Shown here in pieces: positions 58,570-64,000 of a DNA stretch of 64,000 nt. Position 1 is the stretch's first letter. Each line of letters starts with the position of its first letter. The notes below the pieces were generated by a model. That model worked only from the letters and a program-made list of their open reading frames with translations, made no database searches and had not been told where the DNA came from. A program made the translations under genes and the position numbers. Where the stretch lies: positions 124,001 through 188,000 of the forward strand of contig JAZTYJ010000016.1 in assembly GCA_045636865.1 (NCBI GenBank). The letters run 5' to 3'. The DNA comes from SIG480 sp045636865 (GTDB lineage Bacteria; Bacillota; Clostridia; Oscillospirales; JAAYXM01).

Positions 58570-58641
58570 ATCGCTCTCGTCAAATGCCCGACAAAGGGAT
58601 ATGCGATATTCATTGAAAATATGCTCGACGCGGCAGGATAA
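58570..58641 (+). pseudogene. Remnant of a second spoIVB 3' end
   Basis: After the SLH gene stop, 24 codons read IALVKCPTKGYAIFIENM then LDAAG and stop, almost the same as the spoIVB end (VLVNDPTKGYGIFIENM, LAAAG). About 15 of the last 18 residues agree and the DNA matches closely (CCCGACAAAGGGATA). No start or upstream part remains. It shows that a duplicate of spoIVB was once here and was replaced or interrupted, most likely by the SLH gene. Confidence 0.8.
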
Positions 58642-58649
58642 CATTATAC

Positions 58650-58686
58650 AAAAAGCACTCGCTATAAAATAGCGAGTGCTTTTTAT
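58650..58686. terminator. Terminator between the SLH region and the second MATE gene
   Basis: AAAAGCACTCGCTA pairs with TAGCGAGTGCTTTT; works on both strands. Confidence 0.9.
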
Positions 58687-58689
58687 TCA

Positions 58690-60042
58690 TTATTCTTTCG
58701 GCAGGAGTTTTCGCTGATAGAAATAATACGGCACCAGGACAAACAGCCATGCCATCAGCCACGCAAGCGGCTCAATATAGAACATTATTTCGACGCCTGC
58801 AAATTTAAAGAAAATTTTTGCCATAATCACGCGGCTTCCCGCTTCTGCGATTCCCGAAATCATCGACCACGAGGAGTTTCCGATAGCCTGCAGGTTGTTT
58901 CTGTGAACATACACAAGATACAGAACAGGCAGCGACAGAATCATATTGGTAAGATAGCGTGCGGCAACGTAGATTGCGTCTTTCGCGCCTTCTTCCGACA
59001 CGTCGATAAACAACTGCGGCAACACAGATTTCAGCGGCAACGTGATAGCGAGCAGTATCAGCGCGACACTCACCGCAAGAACCATCGCCACGTTTACGCC
59101 GCGGCGCACGCGCATAAAGTTTTTCGCTCCGAAGTTCTGTGAGGCGTATGTGATAAATGCGGCGCCGAGTGAAATTGCGGTACATTCAAGAAGTCCGTAG
59201 AGCTTGTTGACGGCGGTGTAGCCCGCAACGAAGGAGCTTCCCTGATCGTTTACGGTTGACTGAACTATCATTCCGCCAAGGTGAACTATTATATACTGGA
59301 TAGCAAGCGGAATGCCGAAGCGCGCAATTTTTCCGATTAACGCGCCATCCCATACCCACGCGGATTTAGAAAGCTCAACACAGCTGATTTTAAGAATCCT
59401 TACCGCGCAGAAGATAAATGCGACACACTGGCTGAGCACCGACGCAAGCGCCGCACCGAACACTCCCCAATGAAAAACCATAACAAAAAGCAGGTCAAGC
59501 AGGATATTTAGCACCGCGGCAATAACCATTGCGGCAAGCGGCGTTTTGCTGTCACCGAATGCCCGCAGAATTGCAGATGCGAGATTATAAAGAGCTACAA
59601 TAATAATACCGCACATCATGGTGGTAAGATATGTAACCGCCTGAGAGAGAATGTTTCGCTCCGTCGGCGTGCGGAGAAGGACAAGAATCGGCCGCGCGCC
59701 GATTACACCCACAAGCATAAAGATTGAGGAAATGATAAGCGACAGATACACAGACATCGTGATTGCCTTGTTTATCTTAACGGGATCGTTCTTTCCGAAA
59801 TATCTTGAAACAAAGGTTGCAAAGCCCTGTGTCATTATGGAAATGCTCCACAGACTCATCCAATAAGTCCAGTCGGTGCACCCTACCGCCGCAAGCGCGT
59901 CCACGCCCACACCTCTGCCGACGATTGCGGCATCGACGATCTGGTAGAGCTGTTGCCCCAAATTGGTTAAAATCACGGGGATTGCAAACTTAAGCATAAG
60001 CTTATAAGGGCTACCCTCGGTCATATTCATTACTCTCGACAT
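58690..60042 (-). CDS. MATE-family efflux transporter
   Basis: 450 residues from the ATG at 60042 (GCGGAGGAAAACT upstream). LMLKFAIPVILTNLGQQLYQ then IVDAAIVGRGVGVDALAAVG, and the second-half VLNILLDLLFVMVFHWGVFG, are MATE signatures. 12 spans. Substrate unknown; belongs to the DinF/NorM-like cluster by look. Its sequence is clearly different from the 53926 transporter. Confidence 0.92.
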   Translation of the reverse strand: MSRVMNMTEGSPYKLMLKFAIPVILTNLGQQLYQIVDAAIVGRGVGVDALAAVGCTDWTYWMSLWSISIMTQGFATFVSRYFGKNDPVKINKAITMSVYLSLIISSIFMLVGVIGARPILVLLRTPTERNILSQAVTYLTTMMCGIIIVALYNLASAILRAFGDSKTPLAAMVIAAVLNILLDLLFVMVFHWGVFGAALASVLSQCVAFIFCAVRILKISCVELSKSAWVWDGALIGKIARFGIPLAIQYIIVHLGGMIVQSTVNDQGSSFVAGYTAVNKLYGLLECTAISLGAAFITYASQNFGAKNFMRVRRGVNVAMVLAVSVALILLAITLPLKSVLPQLFIDVSEEGAKDAIYVAARYLTNMILSLPVLYLVYVHRNNLQAIGNSSWSMISGIAEAGSRVIMAKIFFKFAGVEIMFYIEPLAWLMAWLFVLVPYYFYQRKLLPKE

Positions 60043-60173
60043 AGTTTTCCTCCGCGAAAACATTTTCTCCCATTATACACCAAAATGCTTCCCAATGGAA
60101 GACCGTTTGACAATTTTACATCTGCTCGACCAAACAAAACCTTAATCAACCATGCAACGACCTTTCTTTTTAG

Positions 60174-60202
60174 TTGTATTCGTTAATCGGTTGTGATATA
60201 AT
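60174..60202 (+). promoter_or_regulatory. Promoter of the EamA transporter gene
   Basis: TTGTAT (60174-60179), 17-base spacer, extended -10 TGATATAAT (hexamer 60197-60202). Confidence 0.75.
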
Positions 60203-60227
60203 TGGCAACAGAAATGGGGTTTTTAAC

Positions 60228-61100
60228 ATGAAAAAGGAATACATATACGCCGCGATTTCAATTTTTTGCTGGTCAACGGTCGCAACAGTGTCAAAGCTTC
60301 TTCTCGGAAGTCTCGACAGCATGCAGATTCTGTTTGTAAGCTCACTCGTTGCAACGGTTTTTTTGCTTTTCTTAAACATCGCAAAGGGTACGCTCAAAAA
60401 AATACGCGCGCTTTCTGCCCGCGATTTTTTAAAGCTTTTTGTTATCGGCACGCTCGGCATATTTTTATATCACCTTTTTCTCTATATGGGCATCGACCGT
60501 ATGGACGCATCGCAGGCGTTTATCATAAACTACCTCTGGCCGATTATGTCCGTCATCTTTGCATGCATTATCTTAAAAGAGAAAATGACCGCAAGGCGCG
60601 CAATCGCAATTGTTTTGTCGTTTCTCGGCGTTATCATTGTTACGACGGGCGGAAATTTTTCTTCTCTTGCAATCGAGAGCATATCGGGCTCTCTTTTGTG
60701 CGTTCTCGCCGCGGTTTGCTTCGGTCTTTATACTGCTCTTAACAAGCGCGAGGGCTTTGACCAGCTTCTTTCCATGCTTGTTTTCTACTTCTTTTCGACG
60801 GTTGCGGCATTTATCTATTGCGTTATGACAAAAGCTTCGTTTGCCTTCTCCCCTGCTGAAATCGGCGGACTTTTGTGGATAGGTATCTTTACAACTGCTG
60901 TTCCTTACGTGACCTGGGCTCTCGCACTTGAGTCGGGGGATACGGCAAAGGTCTCAAACCTTGCATACATCACGCCCTTTCTCTCGCTCGTGTGGACAAC
61001 GCTCATCCTCCGCGAGGATTTTAAGATAACTTCACTTATCGGTCTCGCGGTTATCATTTCAGGCGTTTTACTTCAGCTTGGCGGCAAAAAGAAAAATTAG
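60228..61100 (+). CDS. EamA/DMT-family transporter
   Basis: 290 residues from the ATG at 60228, about ten spans in two EamA repeats (YAAISIFCWSTVATVSKLLL; GSLLCVLAAVCFGLYTALNK). Family motifs: ASQAFIINYLWPIMSVIFAC and LAYITPFLSLVWTTLILRED. It exports or imports small metabolites; substrate not inferable. The deacetylase-like gene follows after 28 bases. Confidence 0.9.
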   Translation: MKKEYIYAAISIFCWSTVATVSKLLLGSLDSMQILFVSSLVATVFLLFLNIAKGTLKKIRALSARDFLKLFVIGTLGIFLYHLFLYMGIDRMDASQAFIINYLWPIMSVIFACIILKEKMTARRAIAIVLSFLGVIIVTTGGNFSSLAIESISGSLLCVLAAVCFGLYTALNKREGFDQLLSMLVFYFFSTVAAFIYCVMTKASFAFSPAEIGGLLWIGIFTTAVPYVTWALALESGDTAKVSNLAYITPFLSLVWTTLILREDFKITSLIGLAVIISGVLLQLGGKKKN

Positions 61101-61128
61101 CAGCAATTTTAAAAAGGAGATCTTTCAG

Positions 61129-62285
61129 ATGAACATTAACGATATAAAAATTCCTGTTCCTTTCAATTTTCAATAGATGACCTCGGTTGGATGGATGGCC
61201 GAATCCCATTCTGGGATGACTGGCAGCCCACACGGACAGGGATGCCGCGCCCTCATACGATAGAGGATTATGAGATGCTCAACGAAATCGGACGCTCTGT
61301 CAATATGAAGATTGTCGGAATGTTCGTTATGGGCGACTGGGACAGAAAAGGCATTCTCCGCGATGTTCCCTATTCAAATCGACTCGGCAAAAACTGGACC
61401 GGCTCGCAATATATCGACGAAAAGGCGCAGGGCGAAATCCGCGATTTTCTCAATTCTTGCGAGTATCTCGAAATGGGAATCCACGGTCTTCTTCACGAGA
61501 GCTGGAACGATGAGGGATGTCATATGGGACCTGAATTCTTTCCGCCGTCTGACTTTAAAACTCCCGGTTGTGACGAGCAGCTTGAACCACCCGAAACCTA
61601 CATCCGTGCACATATTGATGCGTTTTTTGAAATCCTTAAGGACTGGGGATTTAACAAGGCTCCGCGCGTGATCACCTTCCCGAGCTATTGTGTTGCTCCG
61701 CAGACGCACAAAATCTTCGGAAAGGTTTTTAGTGAATACGGAATTAAATACTGGAGTGAAATGCGCCTTGATGAAACATATTTCAACAACGGCATTATGA
61801 TAAACGGTATGCCCGACTGGATAGGTCCGTGGGAAGCGTATGACTTAAATCCCGACAAAATCCCCGTCTTCTCCGAGGATAAAGCCGGCATTATCTGCGG
61901 TCATTGGCCGAATTTCTTAAGGTTTGACCCTGATCTCAGCATATCAAATCTTGATAAATGGACGAGCTTCTTAAACCGTCAGGCAGAGGTTTTCGGCGTT
62001 ATTCTCTCGCGCGATATTGCTTTTGCTCACAACCAGCTTTTGTATAGACACGGCTGCACACTCTCTGAGGTTGACAATAAAATAAAGATTGATTTTTCCG
62101 CGGCAGATGCGCTCGTACCGTCAGATTTTGATGCACCGTTTTATATAAGCGTCAGAAATGGTGCTTCCCCCTTCGAGTGTGAAGGCGGCGTTATGACCGA
62201 ATATGAAAAAAGGCGTGATTTCACAAGCTACGAAATCAAAAGAAACGGAAAAGGCGCGGTTTATCTCAAACCGAAAAGCATTTAA
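61129..62285 (+). CDS. Polysaccharide deacetylase-like protein with apparent frameshift
   Basis: Starts at the ATG 61129 (AAAAAGGAGATCTTTCAG). After 15 codons (MNINDIKIPVPFNF) a TAG stops the frame; with one more T in the run 61167-61170 the reading continues SIDDLGWMDGRIPFWDDWQP through 62285. The DD pair in SIDDLGW and the later MGIHGLLHESW motif are the metal-site patterns of NodB-like deacetylases. The whole protein would be about 385 residues. The gene is thus a recent pseudogene, a sequencing error, or expressed by an unknown slip; the downstream frame alone loses the DD pair. Confidence 0.65.
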
Positions 62286-62289
62286 ACGC

Positions 62290-62326
62290 AAAACGGCAGG
62301 ACTTTTGTCCTGCCGTTTATGTTTTT
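62290..62326. terminator. Terminator between the deacetylase-like gene and araC-type gene
   Basis: AAACGGCAGGACTTTTGTCCTGCCGTTT, perfect stem with TTTTT following on the plus strand. Confidence 0.85.
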
Positions 62327-63063
62327 CGGAATGCACCGGGACTCTGCCCTGTTTCTGCCTTGAAGACCTTGCCAAAATAATAAACATCCGAAAAACCGCA
62401 AAGCTCGGATATCTCGGAAATTGAGATATTCGGAAGAAGAAGCAGCTGCTTTGCGTGGGATATCCGCGCCTGCGTTATATATCTCGACGGTGTTATGAGA
62501 AAGCTTTCACGAAAGAGCTCGTCAAGACGGCGGCGAGAGAGACTGCAATTTTCGTAGACACGCGCGAGACAGTCGCGCTCTGAAAAGCTTCGGTCGATAA
62601 ACTCCTTTGCCGCATCCACTCTCGCATCGGAGCGAACATTCTGCTTTCTGTGGATCTCACCAAAAATTGAACATATGCGGTAGAAATTGCTTCGTATGCT
62701 GTGGATATCAGAGGACGCGAGCTTTAAGTGTTTTTCGAACAGGTTTATAATCTGCACCGGGTTTTTGACCTTTATGCAGAAGCTCGGCGTTTCCACTTCT
62801 TCAAAAGTCGTGAAGTGGATTGAGAAGGTCGGTCCGCCTTCGATGACGTTGCATACGAAGTCGTCCTTCTGATTAAGGTAAAAGATGCAATCTTTTTCTA
62901 TCGTGAATTTCTGATAGCCGAAATCGTGAACGCTGCTTCCGTCAAGGCAAACGCCGATTATGTGGTCTGCACGGTCCTTTGCGCTCCAGCCCTTGAGGGT
63001 TGGCTGAAAACGGAGTGTCATAACGTTTTTCTTCATCATTAAATTATAAAAGTCCAAAGCCAT
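62317..63063 (-). CDS. AraC-family transcription regulator
   Basis: 248 residues from the ATG at 63063 (GCGAGGTG upstream); a longer in-frame start is possible but has no better site. The N-terminal 150 residues look like a cupin ligand-binding domain (ADHIIGVCLDGSSVHDFGYQ). The C-terminal double HTH: SRRRLDELFRESFLITPSRY and ISISEISELCGFSDVYYFGK ending AETGQSPGAFRKT. It is divergent from the glycyl radical enzyme gene and likely controls it in response to its substrate. Confidence 0.9.
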   Translation of the reverse strand: MALDFYNLMMKKNVMTLRFQPTLKGWSAKDRADHIIGVCLDGSSVHDFGYQKFTIEKDCIFYLNQKDDFVCNVIEGGPTFSIHFTTFEEVETPSFCIKVKNPVQIINLFEKHLKLASSDIHSIRSNFYRICSIFGEIHRKQNVRSDARVDAAKEFIDRSFSERDCLARVYENCSLSRRRLDELFRESFLITPSRYITQARISHAKQLLLLPNISISEISELCGFSDVYYFGKVFKAETGQSPGAFRKT

Positions 63064-63164
63064 CACCTCGCAGAAAGCTCTCTTTATACCACCATTATAG
63101 CCGATTTGTTTCTTAAAGTCAAAGAAATTTATTTCCATATTTTACAAAAGAGCGTTTTTTTGCA

Positions 63165-63193
63165 TTGTGCTTATCTCCGTTGTGTGCTATTCT
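63165..63193 (+). promoter_or_regulatory. Promoter of the glycyl radical enzyme gene
   Basis: TTGTGC (63165-63170), 17-base spacer, TATTCT (63188-63193), 42 bases before the ATG. Weak match, as expected for an activator-dependent promoter next to an AraC gene. Confidence 0.55.
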
Positions 63194-63234
63194 TTTTACA
63201 GAATAGGATTTATTCGTGAAAGGACGATTTTAAT

Positions 63235-64000
63235 ATGGGTTACGATAAAATGAGACGCGAGCTTCCCCCCTACTTTGACAAGGACGCATCCATTGAGCGA
63301 AGCGAAGCCTTCCGCGAGAAAGTTACAAAGGCTCTTGACGAAAAATATGACGAGAAGCTTTCTGCTTTTGAGCTTAAAACCATGCAGTATAACACTATCT
63401 GCGATATGTTTGAGCCGGTTCTTTTCTACTCTTCTCCCTTCTACTATGAGACGGGAACTATGTGGGCACATTGTGACGGTGCGCGCAATTTCCGCGGTCA
63501 TCTGCATGCCGGAGGATGGACTTACTGGAAGAATGAGCACAAGTTTGAGGATCAGAACCCCGAGCTCTGGGAGCTTATGATGGCGCAGAACGAAGAGCTT
63601 CTCTTCAACGGCTGCTACCACGATACTGCGCAGCATTTTGCATTTAATCACCGCCCGATTTTTGAAATGGGCTTTTCGGGCATCTATGAAAAGGCAAAAA
63701 AGGCACTTGAAACTGCGGAGACGGACAAGGAAAAGCAGTATCTCAATGCTACCTGCGAGGTACTTCTCGTTATCCGACGTATGTGTGAGAAGTTTGCTGA
63801 CAAGGCAGATGCTATGATAGCATCTGCTCCCGATGAGGAGAGCAGGCGCAATATGAAGCTCATCTCCGAAACTGCACGCCGCGTTCCGTGGGAGAAACCC
63901 GAAACGCTCTATGAAGCGCTCAACACATATGCCTTTATGAGAATTGCAATCGGAACGCTTGAAGGCGTCGGACCGAACTCATTTGGCCGACTCGACTACG
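63235..64000 (+). CDS. Glycyl radical enzyme, pyruvate formate-lyase-like (3' part outside window)
   Basis: The first 255 residues only, from the ATG at 63235 (GAAAGGACGATTT upstream). It begins MGYDKMRRELPPYFDKDASI and contains TARRVPWEKPETLYEALNTY and IGTLEGVGPNSFGRLD, the entry of the PFL/diol dehydratase barrel. The radical Gly and catalytic Cys lie beyond the window, so the substrate cannot be read. The NFRGHLHAGGWTYWK and MMAQNEELLFNGCYH segments are unlike classical PFL. An activating enzyme should follow outside. Confidence 0.75.
   Translation, partial: MGYDKMRRELPPYFDKDASIERSEAFREKVTKALDEKYDEKLSAFELKTMQYNTICDMFEPVLFYSSPFYYETGTMWAHCDGARNFRGHLHAGGWTYWKNEHKFEDQNPELWELMMAQNEELLFNGCYHDTAQHFAFNHRPIFEMGFSGIYEKAKKALETAETDKEKQYLNATCEVLLVIRRMCEKFADKADAMIASAPDEESRRNMKLISETARRVPWEKPETLYEALNTYAFMRIAIGTLEGVGPNSFGRLDY

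Overview
The window looks like a chromosomal stretch of a strictly anaerobic Clostridia-type Firmicute, probably a gut member of the Oscillospirales/Ruminococcaceae group (inference). The signs are strong GGAGG ribosome sites, a SpoIVB sporulation-type protease, a membrane-bound ferredoxin-type [NiFe] hydrogenase, a rubrerythrin/rubredoxin/flavodiiron oxygen-defence operon, a short archaeal-type ProS and the start of a glycyl radical enzyme.

Positions 1 to about 23.3 kb are the early and lysogeny half of an integrated temperate phage; the rest of it runs off the left edge. A tyrosine integrase, a membrane protein, an HTH-coiled coil-TM protein and a CI-type repressor point right. Against them runs a long leftward operon: excisionase-like HTH, XF1762-type protein, a membrane-anchored lytic transglycosylase, YqaJ exonuclease, DUF1351, RecT, SSB, replisome organizer, DnaC-type loader, RusA, PemK-type protein, DUF5664 nucleotide hydrolase and a sigma-like late regulator, closed by a terminator at 8.87 kb. 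Two smaller leftward units follow (an RHH-type unit, then a unit with N6-methylase-like, YopX, PcfK and PcfJ genes). They are separated by a second HTH repressor gene with divergent promoters. A large AT-rich inverted repeat precedes a ParB-like gene, a TAGT-like glycosyltransferase and the terminase small subunit. The phage sits beside an intact tRNA-Val(GAC).

From 23.6 to 25.6 kb there is an AT-rich accessory pair (lipoprotein plus a 378-residue unrecognised protein) and a hairpin-dense spacer. Next come the glycolytic operon pgk-tpiA-gpmI-eno, trmL and upp.

From 32.2 to 47.0 kb lies one leftward island for energy conservation by H2 production: a Crp/Fnr regulator, hypF-hypC-hypD-hypE, then mbhK-mbhL-hypA-hypB and Mrp-antiporter-like subunits mbhA to mbhH, mbhM, mbhJ and mbhN. 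The logic is reduced ferredoxin to protons, coupled to Na+/H+ translocation. The last subunit is a polyferredoxin with eight [4Fe-4S] motifs, which is unusual. Divergent from the regulator is rbr-rd-fprA-hrb for peroxide and oxygen reduction.

The right end holds gmk, proS, argS, two MATE exporters, spoIVB, an SLH-domain surface protein followed by a duplicated spoIVB tail, an EamA transporter, a deacetylase-like gene with an apparent frameshift, an AraC regulator and the N-terminal part of a glycyl radical enzyme.
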